Positions 26,802-35,701 of a stretch of 64,000 bases of DNA are shown piece after piece. Both the position numbers and the translations under genes were made by a program. The DNA comes from JBCBDX01 sp039815825 (lineage in GTDB: Bacteria > Pseudomonadota > Alphaproteobacteria > Rhizobiales > Rhizobiaceae), in NCBI GenBank assembly GCA_039815825.1, contig JBCBYO010000011.1, positions 1 to 64,000 on the forward strand. Direction: 5' to 3'. The notes under the pieces are model-generated. The model ran no database searches, was not told the origin of the DNA, and saw nothing but the letters and a program-made list of their open reading frames with translations. Positions within the stretch are counted from its first letter, which is position 1, and every line of letters starts with the position of its first letter.

Positions 26802-27094
26802 GTGGGCCTGACTATTATTCAAACGCTGCTTTTTGCGTTGAACATTTACTCCTGGATTCTCATCGCGGCGATTGTCGTATCGTGGCTATATGCCTTCCAG
26901 GTGATCAACACTTCCAACCGCTTCGTAGGCATGGTGGCTGAGTTTCTGCACAAGGCTACCGAACCGTTGCTCCGACCGATACGGCGTTACATGCCCGATC
27001 TTGGCGGGATCGATATTTCACCGATCGTCCTCTTCATCGGCATTTTCTTTCTACAACGCTTCATCGTCAACGTATTGGCGCCTGCCATTGTTTG
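26802..27094 (+). CDS. YggT family membrane protein
   Basis: Small inner membrane protein, 97 aa, with two hydrophobic stretches (about 3-30 and 68-92) flanking the signature FLHKATEPLLRPIRRYMPD. The family is linked to osmotic stress tolerance and, in other phyla, to membrane organisation near the division site. The start is a GTG with GAAGGA ribosome site at 26788-26793. The stop codon overlaps the next start (TGATG at 27093-27097). The final base of the stop is 27095. Confidence 0.87.
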
Positions 27095-27403
27095 ATGACA
27101 TTCCGCATCGGGCATAACGAGCCTGACACGGTTCAAATCTTCATCAAGGTCACGCCTAATGCGGCTGATGACAGGGTTGGTGCAGTCGAGCGGCAAGCTG
27201 ATGATACGCTGAGACTGGCTGTGCGTGTTAGGGCGACACCGGAAAATGGTACTGCGAATACAGCAGTGGTGAAGCTGATCGCCAAACATTTCGGGATTTC
27301 GAAGTCAGCTTTGCGCCTCGCACAGGGAGAGACGAGTCGTTTCAAGACGATTGTTGCGCCCGACAGTGCTGATTTGCGGGCGCAATTGGAAGCGCTGATT
27401 TAG
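27095..27403 (+). CDS. DUF167 (YggU) family protein
   Basis: Small alpha/beta protein of 102 aa; the family signature is VKVTPNA (here IKVTPNAADDRV) plus VRVRATPENGTANTAVVKLIAKHFGISKS. Function unknown; the gene is commonly next to yggT, as here, with the ATG overlapping the yggT stop. Its stop shares TTAG with the stop of the convergent pyrophosphatase gene. Confidence 0.88.
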   Translation: MTFRIGHNEPDTVQIFIKVTPNAADDRVGAVERQADDTLRLAVRVRATPENGTANTAVVKLIAKHFGISKSALRLAQGETSRFKTIVAPDSADLRAQLEALI

Positions 27404-27933
27404 GCTTTCTGTTGAGCGCGTTCGATTGCTTCCACGATGAGTTTTTGGGCGACTTCAACACCCTGCCAACCACCAGTTTTGACCCATTTACCCGGTTCGA
27501 GATCCTTATAGTGCTCGAAGAAGTGCTCGATCTGCTGGAGCGTGATTTCCGGTAGATCGGAATAATTGTGTACCTTGTCATAGCGCTTCGTCAGGTGATG
27601 GGAGGGTACAGCGATAATTTTTTCATCCTGACCGGAATTGTCTTCCATCAGCATAACGCCAATCGGCCGTGCATTGATAACGCAACCGGGTACGAGTGGC
27701 CTCGTGTTGGCGATCAGCACGTCAATCGGATCACCGTCGTCGGAGAGCGTGTGTGGCACAAACCCATAATTGCCCGGGTATGACATGGGTGTGTACAGGA
27801 ACCGGTCGACGATAAGCGTGCCGGCGTCCTTATCCATTTCATACTTGATGGGATGGCCGCCCATGGGCACCTCGATGATCACATTGACGTCTGCTGGCGG
27901 TTTATCGCCGATGGAAATCGCATCGATGCGCAT
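27400..27933 (-). CDS. ppa: Inorganic pyrophosphatase (family I)
   Basis: Soluble Mg2+-dependent enzyme that hydrolyses pyrophosphate to phosphate and so pulls biosynthetic reactions forward; 177 aa, typical for bacterial hexameric family I. Motifs: IEVPMGGHPIKYEMDK at the N-terminus, YPGNYGFVPHT, and the catalytic DGDPIDVLI aspartate cluster near residues 65-73, with KIIAVP further on. An AGGAG-type ribosome site precedes the ATG at 27933. Confidence 0.97.
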   Translation of the reverse strand: MRIDAISIGDKPPADVNVIIEVPMGGHPIKYEMDKDAGTLIVDRFLYTPMSYPGNYGFVPHTLSDDGDPIDVLIANTRPLVPGCVINARPIGVMLMEDNSGQDEKIIAVPSHHLTKRYDKVHNYSDLPEITLQQIEHFFEHYKDLEPGKWVKTGGWQGVEVAQKLIVEAIERAQQKA

Positions 27934-28069
27934 GTCTCTTTTGCTCCTGAGAATCTTATTTTTGTCTAGGCTTGTTCAGCTCGGTTATGCAACAAGACCT
28001 TAGGTCAGTGCGGTTGGTCATCGGTCAGTTGCATCTTGCGTTTCATACGAGCTCAAAAGGATTATGACC

Positions 28070-28678
28070 ATGCGCGTCTTCAGGTTTTTTCTGGCGGTCA
28101 TCTTTGCGTCCTTAGCGGTGCAAGCACATTCGCAATCCATTACCAGCCATTATACTAAATTGGACGTTGGCGATAATTGCACTGTCTTTGATGCTGATGA
28201 AATTGGCGCGTCCTTTGCCTGCGAAGGCTATAAAGGGTATGGCATCCTCTTTTCAGAATATGACCTTCGGACGTCGATCTTTTACGGATATGTTGGCGAC
28301 TGGTATGGCGAGGGGGCTTGGGAGAGCTTCCAGTCCTTCAACGCGGTTAATGACACCATCGAGTGGCGGGTGCATGATGGTGAGCCGCGTGCCACCATTT
28401 TACGTTGGTTCATAGATCATCTCGATCCAGAAACCGGGTCACCTTCTGAAAAGACACGTGGTCAGGTGCTTGTCGTTTCAAAAATCGCCCAGCCCGGCAA
28501 CGGTGAGGGATGTATTGTTGCCTATGTTGACGCACGCGCAAATCCGGACGCCAATATCTTGGCGCGCCAGGCTGCGGATAGCCTCATTTCGACATTTCGC
28601 TGTACGATTGACACACCAGCTTACATCGGGGTTGAAGGCCGATTTGCTGGTTTTCCGTCGCGGAGTTTTGGGCCTTAG
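28070..28678 (+). CDS. Hypothetical secreted protein
   Basis: A 202-aa protein I do not recognise. The ATG at 28070 sits 9 bases after AAAAGG (the ATG at 28064 is too close) and begins a clear Sec signal peptide, MRVFRFFLAVIFASLAVQAHSQ, with cleavage after AHS or SQ. The mature part has four cysteines (in DNCTVFD, FACEGY, EGCIVAY and TFRCTID), enough for two disulfides in the periplasm, and a central aromatic-rich region. The spacing of the cysteines and the phrase DARANPDANILARQAAD recall uncharacterised alphaproteobacterial periplasmic proteins. It ends 9 bases from a convergent acetyltransferase gene. Confidence 0.75.
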   Translation: MRVFRFFLAVIFASLAVQAHSQSITSHYTKLDVGDNCTVFDADEIGASFACEGYKGYGILFSEYDLRTSIFYGYVGDWYGEGAWESFQSFNAVNDTIEWRVHDGEPRATILRWFIDHLDPETGSPSEKTRGQVLVVSKIAQPGNGEGCIVAYVDARANPDANILARQAADSLISTFRCTIDTPAYIGVEGRFAGFPSRSFGP

Positions 28679-28687
28679 GAGTTCAGA

Positions 28688-29194
28688 CTAACGCCAAACA
28701 TAGGCGATCTTCTTGATCGATTTGCCGGCGAAGATCTCATAGCCCTCGGCCACATCCTCACCACCCATGATGGTATAAAAGCTGTTGGCGTTGACGTTTT
28801 CTTCCAATGTCCAGACAACCATGCCTTGGCAGCCATGCCGGTGAAGTTCGCGGCGCGCTGTTTCGAACATCCGCTTTCCAAGGCCGACACCTTGGTATTC
28901 CGGCAGCAAGTACAATTCGTAGATTTCACCATCTTGCGGCAGTGAGCGCGCACGATTGAGCCCGTAGGTCACATATCCGACAATTTCTCCCGCCATCTCA
29001 GCGGCCATGACACATGTGCCGCGCTTAACCGCGCGTACCCACCAATCGGCATTGCGGCGGTTAATCATCGACAGCAATGAACTGTGCGGAAGAATACCGG
29101 CATAGGCGTTCTGCCATGCCGTTGCATGCACATGTGCAATGGCGTCACCGTCTTCAACGGTCGCTGGGCGTATGTCGATGGTTAATAGCGTCAT
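28688..29194 (-). CDS. GNAT family N-acetyltransferase
   Basis: A 168-aa single-domain acetyltransferase. Motif A, which binds the acetyl-CoA pyrophosphate, reads LLPEYQGVGLGKRMF near residue 100. Family opening IDIRPATVEDGDAIAHVHATAWQNAYAG is typical of acetyltransferases acting on small amines or protein N-termini; substrate unknown. typA lies upstream on the same strand with a 90-base gap that contains a palindrome. Confidence 0.87.
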   Translation of the reverse strand: MTLLTIDIRPATVEDGDAIAHVHATAWQNAYAGILPHSSLLSMINRRNADWWVRAVKRGTCVMAAEMAGEIVGYVTYGLNRARSLPQDGEIYELYLLPEYQGVGLGKRMFETARRELHRHGCQGMVVWTLEENVNANSFYTIMGGEDVAEGYEIFAGKSIKKIAYVWR

Positions 29195-29237
29195 CGACTA
29201 TACAATGGGGCAGCTTGGCCGAACCGGCAACCTTGTT

Positions 29238-29249
29238 AAGGTATACCTT
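29238..29249. repeat. Palindrome between typA and GNAT gene
   Basis: AAGGTATACCTT is a perfect 12-bp palindrome, flanked by a direct CCTTGTT repeat (29232-29238 overlap and 29246-29252). It sits ~45 bases ahead of the acetyltransferase gene, where an operator could lie. No factor can be named. Confidence 0.4.
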
Positions 29250-29284
29250 GTTCTTTTTCACAGTTTCGACACGTTCGCTGTTGA

Positions 29285-31111
29285 TCAAGATGCCATGGCG
29301 TTCCGGCTTTTTTCAAAGCGCTTACGTTCGTGTGGATCAAGGTAAAGCTTGCGCAACCGGATCGATTTTGGCGTGACTTCCACCAGTTCATCGTCCTGAA
29401 TCCATGAAAGTGCCCGCTCCAACGTCATTTTGATGGGTGGGGTCAGTTTCACGGCATCGTCCTTACCGGCGGCGCGAACGTTGGTTAGCTTCTTGCCCTT
29501 AAGCACGTTGACTTCCAGATCATTGTCGCGTGTGTGAATGCCGATGATCATTCCCTGATACACTTTTGCACCCGGATCGATGACCATCGGACCGCGGTCT
29601 TCGAGGTTGAAGAGCGCGTAAGCCACTGCATCTCCCTGATCCATAGAGATCAAAACGCCGTTGATCCGCCCTTTAATCTCGCCGCGATATGGCGCGTAAT
29701 CGTGAAACAGGCGGTTCATGATCGCCGTACCTTTGGTGTCGGTCATCAATTCCGACTGGTAGCCGATCAGACCGCGGGTTGGCGCATGGAAAACCAAGCG
29801 GACGCGGTTGCCGCCCGACGGGCGTAGTTCGAGCATATCGCCTTTGCGTTCCTGCATTTTCTGGACAACGGTTCCGGAATGTTCGTCATCGACATCGATC
29901 ACGACCTCTTCAATAGGCTCCAAAAGCTGACCATTGTCGCCCTTTCTCATCACCACGCGGGGACGTGAGATCGATAACTCAAAGCCCTCGCGACGCATCG
30001 TCTCGATAAGGACAGCCAATTGGAGCTCGCCTCGGCCGGAAACGTAGAATGAGTCTTTTTCGGCCGAATCTTCGATTTTCAGGGCAACATTACCCTCGGC
30101 TTCCTTCAACAGCCGATCACGAATGACGCGGCTTGTCACCTTGTCACCTTCGGTGCCGGCCAACGGAGAGTCATTGACGATAAAGCTCATCGTGACCGTC
30201 GGCGGGTCAATCGGTTGGGCTTGTAGCGGCTCTGTTACTGCCGGATCGCAGAAGGTGTCGGCAACGGTTCCCTTTTGAAGGCCCGCAATAGCGACGATGT
30301 CACCAGCAATACCTTCGTCAATTGGTTGGCGTTCCAAGCCGCGGAAAGCCAAAATTTTGGAAACGCGGCCGCTTTCCAACAATTGACCATCCTGGTTGAG
30401 CACCTTGATCGTCTGATTGGGTTTCACGGAGCCCGATTGGATGCGCCCGGTGATAATCCGGCCCAAAAACGGGTTGGCTTCCAAGATGGTTCCGATCATA
30501 CGGAACGGCCCTTCGGCAACAGTAGGCTCCGGCACATGTTTCAAAACCAAGTCAAACAACGGTTTGAGTGATGCCTCTGCCGGCTTTTCCGGATTGGCAT
30601 CCATCCATCCATCGCGGCCTGAACCGTAAAGGATAGGGAAGTCCAGCTGCTCATCGGTCGCATCCAGCGCGGCGAACAGATCAAACACTTCATTGACCAC
30701 TTCATCGGCGCGCGCGTCAGGTCGGTCGATCTTGTTTACCGCGACAATCGGGCGGAGGCCGACCTTGAGGGCCTTGCCAACCACGAATTTGGTCTGTGGC
30801 ATCGGCCCTTCGGCGGCGTCGACCAGAAGCACGGCGCCATCGACCATATTGAGGATGCGCTCAACCTCACCGCCAAAGTCGGCGTGGCCGGGTGTGTCAA
30901 CGATGTTGATACGGGTTCCTTCCCACTCAACCGAGGTTGCTTTGGCCAGAATGGTGATTCCGCGCTCTTTTTCGATATCGCCGGAGTCGAGCGCGCGCTC
31001 GGTGACCTGCTGATTATCGCGGTAAACACCGGATTGTTTGAGAAGTTCGTCGACAAGGGTCGTTTTACCATGGTCGACGTGCGCGATAATCGCGATGTTA
31101 CGGAGTGCCAT
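29285..31111 (-). CDS. typA: Translational GTPase TypA/BipA
   Basis: Ribosome-associated GTPase of the EF-G type, needed for 50S assembly and growth at low temperature or under stress; 608 aa, the family's usual length. G1 is IAHVDHGKTTL near residue 10, G2/G3 are in the switch region EKERGITI and DTPGHADFGGEVERI, and G4 is VNKIDRPDA. Domains II, III and V follow, then the BipA-specific C-terminal domain (from ~480) with GEIKGRINGVLISMDQGDAVAYAL. It precedes the acetyltransferase gene. Confidence 0.97.
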   Translation of the reverse strand: MALRNIAIIAHVDHGKTTLVDELLKQSGVYRDNQQVTERALDSGDIEKERGITILAKATSVEWEGTRINIVDTPGHADFGGEVERILNMVDGAVLLVDAAEGPMPQTKFVVGKALKVGLRPIVAVNKIDRPDARADEVVNEVFDLFAALDATDEQLDFPILYGSGRDGWMDANPEKPAEASLKPLFDLVLKHVPEPTVAEGPFRMIGTILEANPFLGRIITGRIQSGSVKPNQTIKVLNQDGQLLESGRVSKILAFRGLERQPIDEGIAGDIVAIAGLQKGTVADTFCDPAVTEPLQAQPIDPPTVTMSFIVNDSPLAGTEGDKVTSRVIRDRLLKEAEGNVALKIEDSAEKDSFYVSGRGELQLAVLIETMRREGFELSISRPRVVMRKGDNGQLLEPIEEVVIDVDDEHSGTVVQKMQERKGDMLELRPSGGNRVRLVFHAPTRGLIGYQSELMTDTKGTAIMNRLFHDYAPYRGEIKGRINGVLISMDQGDAVAYALFNLEDRGPMVIDPGAKVYQGMIIGIHTRDNDLEVNVLKGKKLTNVRAAGKDDAVKLTPPIKMTLERALSWIQDDELVEVTPKSIRLRKLYLDPHERKRFEKSRNAMAS

Positions 31112-31216
31112 TTTGTGATCCGGGAGTTCAAACGTCCAAAAAGTAAGGTTTTTGGCACGCTGCGGTTTGTATTGCGGCGCACATAACCCAAAATTGCGGC
31201 AAACGAAATGCCCCTG

Positions 31217-32209
31217 CTAACAATAATCTTCCACCCCAAACGCTTGGGCGTGGCTGTATCGCGCCCCATGGCACCAACCAACGGGGAGCAATTCCTCGAT
31301 TTTTGCCAAATCTTCTTGCGACAAAGGCAAATCCGCAGCAGCGGCATCTTCCGCCAAATGAGTTGCCGAGCGTGTGCCGGGGATTGAGACCGAATTTGGC
31401 ACCATTGCAAATGTCCAAGCGATGGCAAGCGTAGATGTCGCTACACCTTTCTGCCGGGCAAAGGCGCGCAGTGCTTCGACCTTTTCCATATTTCTTGAAA
31501 GGTTGGGTTCATTAAAACGCGGATTGGCTTTTCGAAAATCCACGTCCGGGAATTGGCTGCGATCGGGATCGGTATCGGTCAAAAGGCCACGCCCAACGGG
31601 CGAAAACGACACGAAGGTCGTGCCGAGCTTTTTACACATTTGCAGCATGCCCAATTCCGGTAGGCGTGTTTGGAGCGAATACTCCGATTGCACCGCTGCG
31701 ACCGGGTGGACGTTGGCCGCGCGTTCCAATGTCGCTGGTTGTATTTCCGACAGGCCAATCGCGCCGATCTTGCCCTCTTCGATCAAACGAACCAGCGTGC
31801 CCATCATCTCTTCAACTGGCACGCGGGGATCGCGTCGGTGGATGTAAAACAATTCCACATGGTCCGTGCCAAGCCGTTTGAGCGATGCTTCCAATTCAGC
31901 GCGCAAATAGGGCTCATCGTTTCTGAAATCGCGCTCGGGTGCCGTGATGATGCTGGCCTTGGTGGCGATAACAAACTGCTCTCTAGTGCCAGGATTGTTT
32001 TTGAGAAATGAACCAATCACCGTCTCCGATACGCCCATGCCGTAGATGTTCGCCGTGTCGATATGGTTGACGCCAATGTCGAGGGCTTTGGCGAGCGTTG
32101 CATGGCTTTCGGATTCGTTCGTTGCGCCATAAATGCCGCCGAAACTCATTGCGCCCAAACCTACCGCACCCACTTTTGGGCCGGACTGACCCAACTGAAC
32201 TTGTCGCAT
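31217..32209 (-). CDS. Aldo/keto reductase
   Basis: NADPH-dependent oxidoreductase, 330 aa, (beta/alpha)8 barrel. The catalytic tetrad can be placed: Asp51 and Tyr56 in HIDTANIYG, Lys84 in VIATKAS, and His in ELFYIHRRDP near 127. The C-terminal cofactor site reads VSIPGTRSATHLAED. The whole sequence resembles the AKR13/YakC-type reductases; the substrate is unknown. It is followed, on the same strand, by typA after 105 bases and preceded by the M3 peptidase after 17 bases. Confidence 0.9.
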   Translation of the reverse strand: MRQVQLGQSGPKVGAVGLGAMSFGGIYGATNESESHATLAKALDIGVNHIDTANIYGMGVSETVIGSFLKNNPGTREQFVIATKASIITAPERDFRNDEPYLRAELEASLKRLGTDHVELFYIHRRDPRVPVEEMMGTLVRLIEEGKIGAIGLSEIQPATLERAANVHPVAAVQSEYSLQTRLPELGMLQMCKKLGTTFVSFSPVGRGLLTDTDPDRSQFPDVDFRKANPRFNEPNLSRNMEKVEALRAFARQKGVATSTLAIAWTFAMVPNSVSIPGTRSATHLAEDAAAADLPLSQEDLAKIEELLPVGWCHGARYSHAQAFGVEDYC

Positions 32210-32226
32210 GATTGAATATCCTGTCC

Positions 32227-34269
32227 TTAGATCAGCCCGCGGCCTTCTAGCATCGCATCAGGTGTGGGTAGTTTGCCTCTAAAGCCCAGATAGGCGTCTT
32301 CCGGCTCCATCGTGCCGCCCGTTGAGAGAATGTTGGCTCGCAATTTCTGCGCCAACTCGCTGTTGAAGGGATCGCCGGTTTCCTTGAACGCTTCGAACGC
32401 ATCAGCATCGAGTACTTCGGACCACATGTAGGAGTAGTAACCTGCCGCGTAGCCGTCGCCAGCGAAAATATGCAGGAAGTGCGGCGAACGATGCCGCATA
32501 ACCATCGCATCCGGCATGGCTAATTCTTCCAGCGTCTTTTCTTCAAACTTCAGGGGCTCTGACGGTGATTGAGCCTGTTGATGATAGGCCATGTCGACCA
32601 ATGCGGAAGAGGTGTATTCCACTGTGTCAAAGCCCGCATTGAAGGTTTGCGCGGCCAGAACTTTATCCAAAAGCGCTTTCGGCATTGGCTCACCGGTTTC
32701 AAAGTGGACCGCAAATTGCGCCAGCACCTCCGGTACCGTCAACCAATGCTCGTAGAGCTGTGATGGTAGTTCAACAAAATCGCGGCTTACCGCTGTGCCC
32801 GAAACACTCGGATAGGTCACATCGGAGAGCATGCCGTGCAGCGCGTGGCCGAACTCATGAAACAAGGTGCGTGCGTCTTCAAATGAGATCAGCGCAGGTT
32901 CGCCATCGGCTGGTTTGGCGAAGTTCATCGTATTGGTGATGATCGGTGTCTCGCCCTTGAGCTTGGATTGGGTGCGGATAGCACTCATCCAGGCGCCCGA
33001 TCGTTTGGAAGCGCGGGCAAAATAGTCCGCTACGAATAGCGCCTGGTGGGTACCGTCAGGATTGATAACCTCCCAAGTTCTTGCGTCGGGGTGAAGCCAA
33101 TCGACGCCCTCGACCGGTTTGAAGGAAAGACCAAACAGTTTGTTGGCGACCCAGAAGGCCGCGTCGATCATGTTTTCAAGCTTCAGAAAGGGTTTGGTGT
33201 CTTCGTCGGAATAGTCAAAGCGTTCCTTGCGGATACGCTCGGCATAGTGGCGCCAGTCGGATGCTTGCAGTGGCTCATTGATGCCGTCGGCATTCATCAG
33301 GCCGCGAATGTCTTCGGCTTCTTCCAGAGCGCGGGCCCGTGCTTTTTCCCAAACGGTTTCCAGCAAGTCCATCACCGCGCCGGGCGTCTTTGCCATGGTG
33401 CCATCGAGTTTCAGATCGGCGAATGTTGAAAAGCCCAAAAGCTTGGCTTTTTCGGCACGCAACTGAAGCGTTTCCTCAACAATTGCGCCATTGTCGGTGT
33501 CGCCTCCATTGTCACCGCGCGATGTCCAGGCGGCAAACGCTTTTTCGCGTAGGTCGCGACGCTTTGATGAGACCAGGAACGGTACCACGATGGAACGCGA
33601 CGCAGTGACGGCGTACTGGCCCTCATAACCACGTTCAGTGGCAACACCGGCCATTGCCGATTTCAAATCTGTGGGAATGCCATCGAGATCGTTCTCGTCC
33701 AGCGGCAGGATCCATTCACCCTCATCCTTCAGGACATTTTGTGAAAACTGAGTACCCAGCGATGCGAGGCGGCCATTGATGGCGATGAGCCGCTCTTGCT
33801 CATCGCCCACGAGTGCAGCGCCCATGCGCACAAAGCCGCGCCGGGTTTTCTTCAGCACCTGTTGCTGTTCGGCGCTCAAACCCAAATTGTCACGGTTTCC
33901 CCAAAGTGCTTCTATCCGTTCAAAAAGGGCGCGGTTCTTGGCTATCTCACCGGAATGGCGGGCAAATTCCGGCGCAAATTCACGTTCGAGCGCTTGAATA
34001 TCATCATTGGTGTGGTTTCCCGCTTTGGTGAAGAACAACGAGGCTGCCCTGCTCAGCGTCTCACCTGCACGCTCCAACGCGTCGATCGTGTTTTCGAAGG
34101 TCGGTGCTTCACTATTGGACGCAATGGCTTCTATTTCCGCCAAATTGTCCGCAAATCCCTGCCGCAGCGCGACTGCAAAGTCTGCATCAGCGATCTCGGA
34201 GTAATTTGGCAGGCCATGAGGGCCACCCCAAGACAGAATTGCAGGGTTGATGCTGTTGTTAGCGGTCAT
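32227..34269 (-). CDS. M3 family zinc metallopeptidase (oligopeptidase A / Dcp type)
   Basis: Cytoplasmic oligopeptidase of 680 aa that degrades short peptides, including signal peptides. The zinc site is LFHEFGHALHGML near residue 470, with the third ligand in a downstream glutamate of SGTAVSRDFVELPSQ. Helical N-terminal domain to ~200, then the thermolysin-like clan MA fold. The C-terminal GGTMEPEDAYLGFRGK is typical of the dipeptidyl carboxypeptidase/oligopeptidase A branch; these two cannot be told apart with confidence here. It starts 60 bases downstream of the TAXI gene. Confidence 0.92.
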   Translation of the reverse strand: MTANNSINPAILSWGGPHGLPNYSEIADADFAVALRQGFADNLAEIEAIASNSEAPTFENTIDALERAGETLSRAASLFFTKAGNHTNDDIQALEREFAPEFARHSGEIAKNRALFERIEALWGNRDNLGLSAEQQQVLKKTRRGFVRMGAALVGDEQERLIAINGRLASLGTQFSQNVLKDEGEWILPLDENDLDGIPTDLKSAMAGVATERGYEGQYAVTASRSIVVPFLVSSKRRDLREKAFAAWTSRGDNGGDTDNGAIVEETLQLRAEKAKLLGFSTFADLKLDGTMAKTPGAVMDLLETVWEKARARALEEAEDIRGLMNADGINEPLQASDWRHYAERIRKERFDYSDEDTKPFLKLENMIDAAFWVANKLFGLSFKPVEGVDWLHPDARTWEVINPDGTHQALFVADYFARASKRSGAWMSAIRTQSKLKGETPIITNTMNFAKPADGEPALISFEDARTLFHEFGHALHGMLSDVTYPSVSGTAVSRDFVELPSQLYEHWLTVPEVLAQFAVHFETGEPMPKALLDKVLAAQTFNAGFDTVEYTSSALVDMAYHQQAQSPSEPLKFEEKTLEELAMPDAMVMRHRSPHFLHIFAGDGYAAGYYSYMWSEVLDADAFEAFKETGDPFNSELAQKLRANILSTGGTMEPEDAYLGFRGKLPTPDAMLEGRGLI

Positions 34270-34329
34270 CGCATGCTCCGTTGTGTCATTGAGAGCGATG
34301 TAGGCCCAAACTGCCTTGTGTCCAAGACC

Positions 34330-35664
34330 TCAACGCAGTTGAGAAATGCGATCATTGATGGTTTCGCGTACCGCTTCCAGCAAAATCGAAAATGAGTGAA
34401 AGCCCTCGTCGGACACATCGTCAGTATCGAGTGCCACCACTACCGTCTGCAGAACGTCGGCCAGCTCCACTTTCAGCCCGTGCAGCTCTTCAATATCGTC
34501 TTCCAGCAAAGCGCGCTTTTGTATGTCCAAGATCTGGTAGTTGTAGATGTCGGCGCGGTTCTTTTGACCGGCGCTCAGCCGCGACCGCAGCGCAAAAAGG
34601 CTGGAAATGAGCAATGTCGCTACTGTGACCATCAGGGCCAGCGGCTCGGCATTTTCCTGAATGAAGCTCGGTTCATCACGCTGATAAAAAGCCTCAGCCC
34701 CATCGTGAAGTGGCACCGATAAGCCCCGGCTTTGATCCGGTTGCGTGATGGCAGAAGCAAGCGAAAAACGGATAGTCAGGTCCAGGCGGTGCTCAAACAG
34801 GATGCGGGTCAATTCGCGGATGGCATCAGCTGAGATGTCTTCGCGGGATACCAGAATGCGGTCGACCGATGGTGTTGGAAGGTCGATGTCAGGAACCGGC
34901 GTCGCGCCAGTATAGGTTCCCTCTGGAATGATGGCTGGTTCCAAAAAAGGGCGTTTGACGGCTATGGCAGCGGCTTGCCGGATGGGAACCAAGCGCAAGC
35001 GCAAGCGCTTGAGTTGCGCGTCTTCAAACAGCCGTATGAGCTGCGCGTCACGCAGTGAACGTGTGGCAAAGAGTGCATCGACGTCTCCATCCAAAAGCCG
35101 CTCGACACCTTTGGTAAATGCTTCGGCGTCCCAGTTCATCCGGTCGATGGGCAGATCATAATGATCGCCGAGGACCCAAAAAGATCGGAAAGCGTCCGTG
35201 CCGAAAGGTGGAATGGAAATGGAAGCGCGGGCCATGTCGTTAACGGTGCGAATGCCTGCTGCTGCGCGCGTAATGAGATGCATCACGTCAGGATACATGT
35301 CGGCGATAACGCGCACATTGGACACGACGGGGGTATCGGAGCGGATCACCGCTGTATCGATCTCACCCTGGTTCAACAGAGCGATGTTTTGAGACGCATC
35401 TTGGGTTGCCCGCACCTCAAGTCGAAGCGTGGGTGAATGTCGTTCGACCACTTCCGCAACTTCGCGCATTAGCACGAAAGCGTCCGAACCCATCGGCCCT
35501 GTCGCGACGGTGAGCAACATGGGTTCACGGTCGCGGTTCAGCCAAAGTGAGCCAACGATAGCGCTAACGAGGATGACGAGCAGCGCGTAAATCGCAAACC
35601 GCCAAGTCTGCGACGACCGGCGCGATTTGAGATTTACATCTGTCTGATCCGTTTGACCTGACAT
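34330..35664 (-). CDS. Membrane-anchored TAXI family TRAP-type solute-binding protein
   Basis: A 444-aa protein. An N-terminal membrane helix lies at about 21-43; the following periplasmic part (to ~340) is a TAXI-type binding protein, with LLTVATGPMGSDAFVLM, IDTAVIRSDTPVVSNV and AGIRTVNDMARASISIPPFGTDA. A second membrane helix (about 342-360) is followed by a ~85-residue cytoplasmic stretch predicted to form helices or coiled coil. Ordinary TAXI proteins are secreted and have a permease gene next to them; no DctQM or fused permease lies near. The extra membrane segments suggest a sensor or membrane-tethered binding protein rather than a freely diffusing one. It starts 37 bases downstream of argG. 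Confidence 0.83.
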   Translation of the reverse strand: MSGQTDQTDVNLKSRRSSQTWRFAIYALLVILVSAIVGSLWLNRDREPMLLTVATGPMGSDAFVLMREVAEVVERHSPTLRLEVRATQDASQNIALLNQGEIDTAVIRSDTPVVSNVRVIADMYPDVMHLITRAAAGIRTVNDMARASISIPPFGTDAFRSFWVLGDHYDLPIDRMNWDAEAFTKGVERLLDGDVDALFATRSLRDAQLIRLFEDAQLKRLRLRLVPIRQAAAIAVKRPFLEPAIIPEGTYTGATPVPDIDLPTPSVDRILVSREDISADAIRELTRILFEHRLDLTIRFSLASAITQPDQSRGLSVPLHDGAEAFYQRDEPSFIQENAEPLALMVTVATLLISSLFALRSRLSAGQKNRADIYNYQILDIQKRALLEDDIEELHGLKVELADVLQTVVVALDTDDVSDEGFHSFSILLEAVRETINDRISQLR

Positions 35665-35701
35665 TGGACCAGCCCCGCCCGATTAAACCAACCCGGGTTC
35701 C

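Noticed and set aside
27998..28030. Repeated GGTCA units upstream of the secreted protein gene
   Set aside because: Three short copies at irregular spacing; not convincing as an operator or iteron.
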